Source of the DNA: Halosimplex pelagicum
Lineage (GTDB): Archaea; Halobacteriota; Halobacteria; Halobacteriales; Haloarculaceae
DNA length: 64,000 bases
Direction of reading: 5' to 3'
Assembly: GCF_013415905.1 (NCBI RefSeq)
Contig: NZ_CP058909.1
Span: forward strand, 1,426,001 to 1,490,000
Shown here: positions 8,039-15,116 of the stretch, piece by piece
How positions within the stretch are numbered: position 1 is the stretch's first letter
Layout of the letters: each line of letters starts with the position of its first letter
Notes under the pieces: model-generated
Seen by the model: only the letters and a program-made list of their open reading frames with translations
What the model was told of the DNA's origin: nothing
Database searches by the model: none
Translations under genes and position numbers: made by a program

Positions 8039-9274
8039 ATGAAACCGCAGGGAGGCGTGCGCGACCTCGCCCGTGAGCTCGTCTCGATCCCCAGTCACGA
8101 CTCGGAGGCCGCGGCGGGCGACCGCATCGAGTCCTGGCTGCGCGAGCACACCGACGCCGCGGTCGCTCGCGACGACGCCGGCGGGGCCGAGCGCGGCGGG
8201 AACGTGATCGCTCGAAAGGGTTCGGGCGGGACCTCGCTGGCGCTGGTCGGCCATCACGACGTGGTCCCGCCGGACGACCCCCAGGTCGACGACGGCGAGT
8301 ACGTGGTCCGGGAAGAGCGGGCCGACGGCGACCGGGCGGTCGGCGGCGAACCGGCGGTCAGTGGCGAACGGGCGGACCGCCGCCTCTACGGCCGGGGGAG
8401 CGCGGACATGAAAGGCGCCGTCGCGGCCGCACTGTGCGCGTTCCGCGACGCCGAACCGCCCGCGGGGGTCGAACTCGTCGTCGCCTCGTTCGTCGGCGAG
8501 GAACTCGGGGGGATCGGCGCGCAGGCGGCCATCGACGACGGGTTCGCGCCCGACTACGCCGTCGTCGGCGAGGGGTCGACCGGCTACTCGGCGCCGGGGG
8601 TCACCGACGTGGCCGTCGCCCACAAGGGTCGACGCGGGTCGACGCTCGTCGCCGAGGGCCGGGCCGCCCACGCCAGCGAGGTCGAGTCGGGCGTCAACGC
8701 CATCTACCGCGCGACCGACGCCGTCGACGTGGTCCGCGACCTCCCCTTCCCGACCACCGAAGTGCTGGGCCACGAACTCGCGGGGAGCGTGGCGGTCACG
8801 GAGATCGACGGCGGGTCGGCCTGGAACGTGATCCCCGAGCGCTGCGAGGTGACCGTCGACGAGCGGACGGTGCCCGGCGAGCGCGCCCCCCTCTCGCGCG
8901 CGGAATCGGTCGACGGCGTCGAGTGGGTCGTCGACCAGGACCTCCCGCCGATGGCCTGCGAGGACGCCGACTTCGCCGAGGCGGTCCTGGCCGCGGCCCG
9001 CGACGCACACGAACGGGAGGCCGAAGCGGCGTCGGGCGACGGGGCGGCCGCGCCGAGCGAGGACGCGGCAGCGCCCGGCGAGGGCGACCCCGAGCAGGTG
9101 GTCAAACCCCACGCCACCGACGCCGGGTGGCTCGCCGACGCCGGGACGACCTGCGTGGTCTGTGGCCCATCCGAGCCCGGCGAGGCCCACACCGCCACCG
9201 AGAGCGTCTCGCTCCCCGTCCTCGACCGCTGTTACCGGATCTACCGCGGGCTGGCCGAGTCCTGGACCGGATGA
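8039..9274 (+). CDS. M20 family metallopeptidase/deacylase (ArgE/DapE-like)
   Basis: Zinc-dependent amidohydrolase of 411 residues. The first metal ligands are in GHHDVVPP (His72, Asp74). The bridging Asp is in YGRGSADMKG (Asp123), the catalytic Glu pair in GEELGG (Glu154-Glu155), and the dimerisation insert follows around AHKGRRGSTLVAEGRAAHAS. Near the C-terminus GEAHTATESV supplies the last His. Members remove acyl groups from amino acids or cleave dipeptides, and the exact substrate cannot be read here. Two low-complexity inserts are odd: one after VVREERADGDRAVGGE (about 90-112) and one Ala/Glu/Gly-rich run near 330-350. Both look like haloarchaeal acidic loops and should not affect the core. 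The ATG at 8039 starts just before the first conserved helix. Confidence 0.85.
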   Translation: MKPQGGVRDLARELVSIPSHDSEAAAGDRIESWLREHTDAAVARDDAGGAERGGNVIARKGSGGTSLALVGHHDVVPPDDPQVDDGEYVVREERADGDRAVGGEPAVSGERADRRLYGRGSADMKGAVAAALCAFRDAEPPAGVELVVASFVGEELGGIGAQAAIDDGFAPDYAVVGEGSTGYSAPGVTDVAVAHKGRRGSTLVAEGRAAHASEVESGVNAIYRATDAVDVVRDLPFPTTEVLGHELAGSVAVTEIDGGSAWNVIPERCEVTVDERTVPGERAPLSRAESVDGVEWVVDQDLPPMACEDADFAEAVLAAARDAHEREAEAASGDGAAAPSEDAAAPGEGDPEQVVKPHATDAGWLADAGTTCVVCGPSEPGEAHTATESVSLPVLDRCYRIYRGLAESWTG

Positions 9275-9310
9275 CCTCGTACTTATCAGCCGACAGCTCT
9301 AACGGCGGGT

Positions 9311-9976
9311 ATGCGACGCCGAGCGTTCATCGCCGCGTGTGTCGCCGCCGGGGTGGCCGGTTGCCGGGGTGACGACACGTCGACCGACGGCGGGACCGAC
9401 GACGGAGGGGCCGGACCGGACACGCCGACCGACGGGGACGGGGCGACGCCGACGGAGACGCCCACCCCGACTACCACCGAGCGCTCGTCGCCGACCGGGA
9501 CCGCGACGCCGACCGGGACCGCGACGCAGACCCCGACGGCCTCGCCGACCGCGGCGAGCGACGGGACCCGACAGGCCGTCTTCCCCGACTACGAGACGAC
9601 CGAGGTTCGAGTGACGACGCCGGACGGGGAACGGCTGGGGTCGGTGACCGCCGCGATCGCCGACACACAACGGTTGCGAGTGACCGGCCTGAGCGACACC
9701 GAATCGCTACCGACGGACATGGGGATGCTGTTCGTCTACGACGAGGTGGGCAACCACACCTTCATCATGCCGGACATGGACTTCGGCCTTGACATCGTCT
9801 TCGCCGACGGCGAGGGTGCTATCACCGAGATCCACCACGCCCCCGAGCCCGGCCCGAACGAAGACGGCGCAGACCAGGAGTATCCGGGGCGGGGCCAGTA
9901 CGTGCTGGAGGTGAACCGGGGGTGGACCACCGAGCGCGGCGTCGAGACCGGCGACGTGTTGCGGTTCGACCTCTGA
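9311..9976 (+). CDS. Tat-exported lipoprotein with DUF192 domain
   Basis: 221 residues. The N-terminus MRRRAFIAACVAAGVAGC has the twin-Arg motif, a hydrophobic stretch and a lipobox Cys18, so the protein should be exported folded and lipid-anchored. A Thr/Pro/Asp-rich spacer (about 20-85) follows. From about residue 110 comes a DUF192 domain, recognised from LPTDMGMLFVYDEVGNHTFIMPDMDF and the closing GVETGDVLRF. DUF192 proteins are small beta-barrel domains of unknown biochemical role. A TATA-like ACTTATC (9281-9287) lies about 25 bases before the ATG, consistent with a leaderless mRNA. Confidence 0.85.
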   Translation: MRRRAFIAACVAAGVAGCRGDDTSTDGGTDDGGAGPDTPTDGDGATPTETPTPTTTERSSPTGTATPTGTATQTPTASPTAASDGTRQAVFPDYETTEVRVTTPDGERLGSVTAAIADTQRLRVTGLSDTESLPTDMGMLFVYDEVGNHTFIMPDMDFGLDIVFADGEGAITEIHHAPEPGPNEDGADQEYPGRGQYVLEVNRGWTTERGVETGDVLRFDL

Positions 9977-10086
9977 GCGACCGCGTCGGCGGGCGATTCG
10001 GACCGGTCGAGATGCCCAGTCCCGACCGGCGATCCGTGCGTCTTTCGCATCTATCGAGTACAGTGGAACTGTTCACTGCGGTCTGC

Positions 10087-10272
10087 TTAGCTATCGGTGT
10101 TTATACTCCGACGCTTCTTACATTCCCCACAGAAGTTCGAAGGCAAATCTGATTCGGAGCTAATCTGTTTTTGCGAAGTAAATTCGTTATGAGTCTCATA
10201 GTGGTCTGCCCAACCACAACGAGTCTTCTCCGAGAAATGCCACATTTGATTCTCTTTCCGTTTTATTTCCAC
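10087..10272 (-). CDS. Small Cys-rich protein in an AT-rich islet
   Basis: 61 residues from a GTG at 10272, or 52 residues from an ATG at 10245 that begins MWHFSEKTRCG. The protein has Cys28 and a C-terminal CGEC (Cys57 and Cys60 region) with Trp, His and Tyr residues between, suggesting a compact zinc-binding or redox fold. No family is certain. It resembles short haloarchaeal proteins that start with a Trp-His segment and end in FCG-x-C. By hand count the surrounding 240 bases (10081-10320) are about 42 percent GC, far below the neighbours, and codon use is correspondingly AT-rich. The rest of the gap between 9977 and 10373 holds no other feature I can support. It could also be a chance reading frame. 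Confidence 0.45.
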   Translation of the reverse strand: MEIKRKENQMWHFSEKTRCGWADHYETHNEFTSQKQISSESDLPSNFCGECKKRRSINTDS

Positions 10273-10373
10273 AGTGAAGATTTTCCATCTCTATTGTATT
10301 AGTGTTAGGTGGATACTCTGTCCCGAGTGATGTTCCCGATTCAGTACGACGGTCCGAACCGGCTCCGTCCCGG

Positions 10374-11438
10374 CTACTGCGGGTTCAGAGCGCCGGACTC
10401 GACCATCGCCTCCAGCGGGTTGTCGTCGATCTCGAGCGGGAGGTCGACGCGGCCGCGCCGCCGTGCGGACTCCCAGATCCCGAAGATGATCTCGGTGCTG
10501 TTGAGCGCGTTCTCGGCGCCGATCACCGGCTGGTCGCCGGATTCCAGACAGTCGACGACGTGGGCGACGGCGTCGTGGATCGGGTCGGTCCAGGCGCCCT
10601 CCGCGACGGTTTCGCCCGTCCACTCCCCGCCGTCGGCCCGCCAGCGCAGGTCCGCGTCGGACGCCTCGGGGCCGACTTCGAGGAGGCCGTCGCTCCCGAC
10701 GAAGCGCATGTCCGCGGGGACGAACGACCGCTCGCCGCCGGTCGAGACGACGGCGTCCACGCCGTTCTCGTAGCGCCAGTGGGCGTGGGCCTGGTTCTCG
10801 TTGTGGGCGCCGAACCACTTGTTCTCCTCGCGGTAGTCGATCTGGGCGATCACCCACTCGGCGGGGCGGTCGCCGGCGACGCCGGTCGCGAAGTCGATCA
10901 TGTGCGTGCCGCCGTCGTAGACGTTGCCCGGCGCGAGTTCGATCCGCTCCAGGTCGCCGATGGCGCCGTCCTCGATGCGCTCGCGGGCTTCGACCCACGT
11001 CGGCTTGAACCGGCGCATGTGGTTGAAGGTGAGCTGGACGCCCGCCTCGCGACAGCCCTCGGCCATGCGCCGGGAGTTCCCCCAGGTGAGGTCCATCGGC
11101 TTCTCGCAGTGGATCGCCTCGACGCTCTCGGCGCGCGCGCAGTCGAGGACCACGTCGGCGTGGTCCGCGGGCCATATCGAGACCGAGACGATGTCCGGTT
11201 CGGCCTCGGCGAGCATCGCCTCGTAGTCCTCGAAGACGCCGTCCTCGTCGATGTCGAACCGGCCGGCGAACGCCGCGGCGCGCTCGGGGACCAGGTCCGC
11301 GCAGGCGACGAGGTCGCAGTCCTCGAGTCGTTCGTACCCCTCCCCGTGGTAGTAGTTCATCGCGAACCCCTCGGGGTTGGGGTTCCTCAGGTCCGCCTGG
11401 TCGCCCGTTCCGACGAAGGCGATGTCGTGGGTAGTCAC
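10374..11438 (-). CDS. Gfo/Idh/MocA family NAD(P)-dependent oxidoreductase
   Basis: 354-residue dehydrogenase. The N-terminal Rossmann strand DIAFVGTGDQ binds the nucleotide. The motif HCEKPMDLTW carries the conserved EKP whose Lys acts in catalysis. GVQLTFNHMRRF and NVYDGGTHMIDFATG follow, the latter with the family's His/Asp pair in the C-terminal sheet domain. Substrates of the family are sugars, inositols and sugar derivatives; which one applies here is unknown. The start is a GTG at 11438 just before the Rossmann strand; a much longer upstream frame is spurious. It is divergent from the HTH gene at 11573, with a 16-bp palindrome between them that may control both. Confidence 0.85.
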   Translation of the reverse strand: MTTHDIAFVGTGDQADLRNPNPEGFAMNYYHGEGYERLEDCDLVACADLVPERAAAFAGRFDIDEDGVFEDYEAMLAEAEPDIVSVSIWPADHADVVLDCARAESVEAIHCEKPMDLTWGNSRRMAEGCREAGVQLTFNHMRRFKPTWVEARERIEDGAIGDLERIELAPGNVYDGGTHMIDFATGVAGDRPAEWVIAQIDYREENKWFGAHNENQAHAHWRYENGVDAVVSTGGERSFVPADMRFVGSDGLLEVGPEASDADLRWRADGGEWTGETVAEGAWTDPIHDAVAHVVDCLESGDQPVIGAENALNSTEIIFGIWESARRRGRVDLPLEIDDNPLEAMVESGALNPQ

Positions 11439-11518
11439 GAATCTCTCTCTCGCGGGCGCTCCGTTAGTCCTTGTGGCCCCGGAAGCGCGTGTACCGGCTC
11501 GGTGACGCGAGCCCGGAA

Positions 11519-11534
11519 GACCGGATATCCGGTC
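11519..11534. promoter_or_regulatory. Perfect 16-bp palindrome, candidate operator
   Basis: GACCGGATATCCGGTC is fully self-complementary. It lies 10 bases upstream of the TATA element (GATATATGG, 11544-11552) of the rightward HTH gene and about 80 bases upstream of the leftward oxidoreductase. The position fits an operator for the adjacent HTH protein. Confidence 0.5.
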
Positions 11535-11572
11535 ACGAAAACAGATATATGGTCTGGCGTCGAAGAGTGGGT

Positions 11573-12085
11573 ATGAACGACCAGTCGGCGGCGGACCGCT
11601 GGGGAGAGGAGCGGACGACGTTCCAGCGGGTCTACGACCTGATCGTCGGGACTCGGGAGTTCGAGCGCGCCGGGACGTTCGCCGAGCGAGCGGACTGCTC
11701 GGAGACCGCGGCGCGGAACGCCCTCGAACAGCTGACCGAGATGGGGATCGCTCGGCGACGGGAGGGTCGCCCCGCGGCGTACCGGCGCAACGACTCGTAC
11801 TTCCGGTGGAAGCGGATCGAGTCGCTGGCCAGCGAGCACAGCCCGACCGAACTCCGTCGGCGCGTCGACGAGTTGATCGACCGGGACGCGGCGTTCCAGG
11901 ACCGGTACGACGTTCCGGACCCCGAAACCGTCGGGACCGACGACCTCCCCGTGGACGACCACGAGGCGCTCCACGAGCGCTGGGAGGACCTCCGCGAGTG
12001 GCGGACCCTCCGCCGGGACATCCGGGTCCTGCGGGAAGCGGTCGAGCGGGCCGAATCGCGGTCGGACGACGGCGTTCCCGCGTGA
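11573..12085 (+). CDS. HTH transcriptional regulator of a TumE-like pair
   Basis: 170 residues. The N-terminal half is a winged helix: TTFQRVYDLIVGTREF, then FAERADCSETAARNALEQL (helix-turn-helix with recognition helix ETAARNALEQL) and a wing at RRREGRPAAYRRN. The C-terminal half is an acidic, Arg-rich helical region (LRRRVDELIDRD, LREWRTLRRDIRVLREAVER) likely to form a coiled coil for dimerisation or partner binding. A TATA box sits 21-29 bases before the ATG at 11573, and a perfect palindrome precedes it. It overlaps the next gene by four bases (GTGA). By analogy with TumA-like regulators it may act as antitoxin or autorepressor. That is inference. Confidence 0.7.
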   Translation: MNDQSAADRWGEERTTFQRVYDLIVGTREFERAGTFAERADCSETAARNALEQLTEMGIARRREGRPAAYRRNDSYFRWKRIESLASEHSPTELRRRVDELIDRDAAFQDRYDVPDPETVGTDDLPVDDHEALHERWEDLREWRTLRRDIRVLREAVERAESRSDDGVPA

Positions 12086-12537
12086 CTCCGGACGACCGCG
12101 CGGGCGCCCCGGGGGACGACTCGCCGGGCGGACCGCTCGACGTTCCGACGTTGGGAGTGATGGGCCGTCGCGCGCGGTCGCACGACCTCGTCACTGGCTG
12201 GTCGCTCCGGCCGGACGGCGTCTCGCCGCGGCGGCTCGAACTGCGTCTGGACGACGACCAGTACCCCGTGGCCGTCGACGCCGCGCGTCTCGACGTGCGC
12301 TGGTACGAGGGCGGCGACTACACGTTTCACTACGTCGAGTCCCGGAGCGCCGACCGGTGGCAGTGTCGCTGGGACCGTCATCCGAAACCCGAGGCGCCGT
12401 CGGCGCACTTCCACCCGCCGCCGGACGCGTCGAGCGCCGTCGAACCGTCGGACCTGGACGACTCTCACCAGCTCGGCGCGCTGTTCGACGTGCTCGACTG
12501 GGTGTCCGAGCGGCTCTCGACGCTGCACGGGAACTGA
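12082..12537 (+). CDS. TumE-like (DUF6516-type) protein, putative toxin
   Basis: 151 residues starting at a GTG coupled to the upstream HTH gene. The core runs from RLDVRWYEGGDYTFHYVES through WQCRWDRHPKPEAPSAHFHP, then an acidic linker and a C-terminal helix (LFDVLDWVSERLSTLH). The pattern of a beta-sheet with F-H-Y, a C-R-W-D-R-H-P segment and an H-F-H-P-P motif is shared with haloarchaeal relatives of TumE, the toxin of a TumE/TumA module. The many conserved His and Arg residues would suit a nucleic-acid-acting enzyme. The first 25 residues are low-complexity and may be a mis-start. Toxicity has not been shown for this subgroup as far as I know. Confidence 0.6.
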   Translation: MTPDDRAGAPGDDSPGGPLDVPTLGVMGRRARSHDLVTGWSLRPDGVSPRRLELRLDDDQYPVAVDAARLDVRWYEGGDYTFHYVESRSADRWQCRWDRHPKPEAPSAHFHPPPDASSAVEPSDLDDSHQLGALFDVLDWVSERLSTLHGN

Positions 12538-12567
12538 GACGGCTCCGTTTCCACCGCGCTGGTCGGC

Positions 12568-13665
12568 CTACCCTTCGAACCCTTCCTCCCACCGGAACAC
12601 GCCGTTCCGCTGGACCACCTCGCCGTCGACCTCCAGCCGGGAGTCGCCGGTCATGTCGGTGATGAGGTCGACGTGGACCGCCGAGTCGTTGCCCGACTCG
12701 CCCTCCGGGAGGTTGGCGTCGTAGGCGCGCCCGAGCGCCAGATGCACGGTGCCGGCCATCTTCTCGTCGAAGAGGATCCGCCCGGTCGGGCGGTCGATGC
12801 CGCGGTTCATCCCGATCCCGAGTTCGCCCAGCTGGCGCGAGCCGCCGTCGGTCTGGATGATCTCGTCGATCACGTCCTCGCCCTGGGCGGCCTCCCAGTC
12901 GACGACGACGCCGTCCTTGAACGTGAGCTTCACGTCGCGCACGTCGCGACCGCGGATCGTCATCGGCACGTCGAAGGTGACGACCCCGGCGGTGTCGTAG
13001 GGGGCGGTGAACACCTCGCCGGAGGGGAGGTTGTGCGAGTCGTAGGCGACGCTGGCGGCGGAGTTGACGGCGGTGCGGCCGTCGACGAAGAGGGTCAGGT
13101 CGGTGCCCTCGTTGACGATGCGGACCTCCTCGCCGTCGTCCAGTATCTCCTTCAGCTGGTCCATCTCCTCGGCCAGCGACTCCCAGTCCCGGAGGGTGGC
13201 GTCGTAGACGAACTCCTCGTACTCCGCGTAGGCCATGCCGGCCTGCTGGGCGAGCGAACGGGTGGGATGGACGGTCGAGACCCAGTCGGTATCGAGACGA
13301 GCCTCCCTGATCCCCTGGCGCGCGCGGCCGTAGCGCTGGGTGCGCTCGCCGGGCACGTCGGCCATCCCCGCCGTGTTGCGTCCGCCGCCCAGCGAGAGCA
13401 CGCTGTCGGCGTTTTCGTATAGCGATAACTCGTGTATCGGGTCCTCGTCGAACTCGCCGTCGTGGGCGCGGAGGTAGGCCCGCTGGACCTCCTCGGAGGC
13501 GTAGACGGTCGTCACGTTCGCACCGCGCTCGCCCAGCGCCCGCGCGACGGCCACCGCCAGGTCGTGGGCGCCCTCGTCGACCGACACGACCACGTCGTCG
13601 CCCGCCTCGATCCGCGCGCTCCAGTCGACCAGCGTCTCCGCGTGTTCGCGTACGCGTTCGTCCAT
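12568..13665 (-). CDS. M29 family aminopeptidase
   Basis: Metal-dependent aminopeptidase of 365 residues, the usual length of the AmpS/PepS family. The N-terminal Rossmann-like domain binds the substrate end (VVVSVDEGAHDLAVAVARAL). The metal site is formed by Glu in NLPSGEVFTAP, Glu in GELGIGMN, His in KMAGTVHLALGRAY, and His/Asp in VHVDLITDM, all present. It should release N-terminal residues from peptides in the cytoplasm. It is convergent with the TumE-like gene and followed, on the other side, by the iron importer promoter. The ATG at 13665 is unambiguous. Confidence 0.9.
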   Translation of the reverse strand: MDERVREHAETLVDWSARIEAGDDVVVSVDEGAHDLAVAVARALGERGANVTTVYASEEVQRAYLRAHDGEFDEDPIHELSLYENADSVLSLGGGRNTAGMADVPGERTQRYGRARQGIREARLDTDWVSTVHPTRSLAQQAGMAYAEYEEFVYDATLRDWESLAEEMDQLKEILDDGEEVRIVNEGTDLTLFVDGRTAVNSAASVAYDSHNLPSGEVFTAPYDTAGVVTFDVPMTIRGRDVRDVKLTFKDGVVVDWEAAQGEDVIDEIIQTDGGSRQLGELGIGMNRGIDRPTGRILFDEKMAGTVHLALGRAYDANLPEGESGNDSAVHVDLITDMTGDSRLEVDGEVVQRNGVFRWEEGFEG

Positions 13666-13730
13666 ACCGCTCGGTCGGACGCCGCGGACTAAACCGTCCC
13701 GCTCTCCGCGATAGCGCTCCTGTCATCGGA

Positions 13731-13746
13731 TTTAGGCGGGCCTAAA
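13731..13746. promoter_or_regulatory. DtxR/SirR-like operator, box 4
   Basis: Perfect TTTAGGCGGGCCTAAA upstream of the iron-binding lipoprotein gene. Its centre is 36 bases from box 5, and the TATA-like CTTTATTC (13758-13765) lies between the two, so two dimers could bracket the promoter. Confidence 0.7.
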
Positions 13747-13766
13747 GTCCGAAACGACTTTATTCG

Positions 13767-13782
13767 ATTAGGTCGACCTAAA
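13767..13782. promoter_or_regulatory. DtxR/SirR-like operator, box 5
   Basis: ATTAGGTCGACCTAAA, with one mismatch to perfect symmetry at the outer base. It ends 3 bases before the GTG start at 13786 and so covers the transcription start of a leaderless message. It works with box 4 on the same promoter. Confidence 0.7.
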
Positions 13783-13785
13783 CGT

Positions 13786-15006
13786 GTGACCGACTTCGAC
13801 TCCGACTCCGACGCGACGCGCAGGGCCTATCTGACTACTGCGGCCGCCGTCCTCGGCGGGAGCGCCCTGTCGGGCTGTGCCAGCGACGGCGGCTCGACCG
13901 ACACGCCAGGTGACGCCGGCGGGACCGACGAACCCACAGCCACACCGACCGACACGCCGACCGATCCGGGGACGGCGACCGAGACGCCGGTCGGTACGCA
14001 GTCGGGCGTCGAGACGCCGTACTCGGTGTCGATCGAACCGGTCGGCGAGGTGACCTTCGAGTCGGTCCCCGAGACGTGGATCGCGAACAACGGCTCCTGG
14101 GCGGACATGGGCATCGCGCTGGGGCTCGACGCGCCAGAGGGCGTCTGGCTCACGGGCCGGTACCACACGCAGTACTACGACGAGATCCCGGGTGTCAGCG
14201 TCGACAAGAGCGATATCAAGCAGCTGTGGGGCGACAGCGGCGTCGGCAAAGAGCAGTTCTACGAGATCGACGCCGACGTACACGTCGCCGACCCGAACTT
14301 CCTCGTGAACCGCGGGAAGTGGGAGCAGTCCGACGTCGACGAGATCACGGAGGAGGTGGCGCCCTTCTTCGGCAACAGCATCTTCTCGCGGAACTACGCC
14401 TGGCACTCGGACTATCGGTACTACACCCTGATGGAGGGCTTCGAGAAGCTCGCGCAGGTGTTCAAGCGGACCGACCGCTACGAGGCCTTCGAGGCCGTTC
14501 ACGACGACTTCCAGGCCGCGCTCGCGCCGGTCGTGCCGACCCGAAGCGAACGCCCCTCGGCCGCAGTTATCTGGGGCGGTGGCGAGCAGCCGGAGTCGTT
14601 CTACCCGTACGTCTTCGACGAGGGGACGAGCTTCAAACACCTCAACGACCTCAAGGTGCGAGACGCGCTCGCCGACTCCGACGTCAAGGACTTCTACAGC
14701 AGCCGGGGGGCCATCGACTTCGAGACCCTTCTGGAGGTCGACCCCGAAGTTATCCTGCTCCGCGGGCAGGAAGCCAAGTCCCGGTCAGAGTTCGAGGACA
14801 CCGTGCTCACGTTCTTCGAGAACCACGATACCGCGAGCGCGCTCACGGCCGTCCGGAACGGCGACGTCTACCGCGCCGGCGCCCTCTACCAGGGACCGAT
14901 CTCGAACCTCGTCGTCACCGAACGGCTCGCGACGGCGCTGTACGACACCGACGACGAGCTGTTCGACCGCCAGCGCGTCGGCGACATCGTCGCCGGGAAC
15001 GTCTGA
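13786..15006 (+). CDS. Iron-siderophore ABC importer, substrate-binding lipoprotein
   Basis: 406-residue binding protein of the BtuF/FhuD/FecB class. The N-terminus has a Tat-type signal (TRRAYLTTAAAVLGGSALSGC) with lipobox Cys, then a Thr/Pro/Asp spacer to about residue 75. The two-lobed binding fold starts near SIEPVGEVTFESVPE, and the domain-linking helix is around ALAPVV. Members capture ferric siderophores, haem or cobalamin at the cell surface. The operators make ferric iron the best guess. It is followed after 110 bases by the permease and ATPase genes, the latter interval holding another operator. The GTG start is set by the operator/TATA spacing and the signal peptide. Confidence 0.88.
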   Translation: MTDFDSDSDATRRAYLTTAAAVLGGSALSGCASDGGSTDTPGDAGGTDEPTATPTDTPTDPGTATETPVGTQSGVETPYSVSIEPVGEVTFESVPETWIANNGSWADMGIALGLDAPEGVWLTGRYHTQYYDEIPGVSVDKSDIKQLWGDSGVGKEQFYEIDADVHVADPNFLVNRGKWEQSDVDEITEEVAPFFGNSIFSRNYAWHSDYRYYTLMEGFEKLAQVFKRTDRYEAFEAVHDDFQAALAPVVPTRSERPSAAVIWGGGEQPESFYPYVFDEGTSFKHLNDLKVRDALADSDVKDFYSSRGAIDFETLLEVDPEVILLRGQEAKSRSEFEDTVLTFFENHDTASALTAVRNGDVYRAGALYQGPISNLVVTERLATALYDTDDELFDRQRVGDIVAGNV

Positions 15007-15091
15007 CCGTGACGGACGGCTCGACCCGGGCGGTCGCTCGCAGCGACCCGCCGCGCTCACCCGCGCACCGAACCGCAACCACTAAGCCGCT

Positions 15092-15109
15092 GTTTAGGTA
15101 TACCTAAAC
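15092..15109. promoter_or_regulatory. DtxR/SirR-like operator, box 6
   Basis: Perfect 18-bp palindrome GTTTAGGTATACCTAAAC, the best copy in the window, ending 7 bases before the permease ATG at 15117. It gives the permease-ATPase pair its own control point, separate from the binding-protein promoter. Confidence 0.75.
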
Positions 15110-15116
15110 CGATCGA

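Noticed and set aside
10374..12194. 606-codon start for the Gfo/Idh/MocA gene
   Set aside because: The upstream part is antisense to the HTH gene and Arg/Ser-rich; the Rossmann strand begins right after the GTG at 11438.
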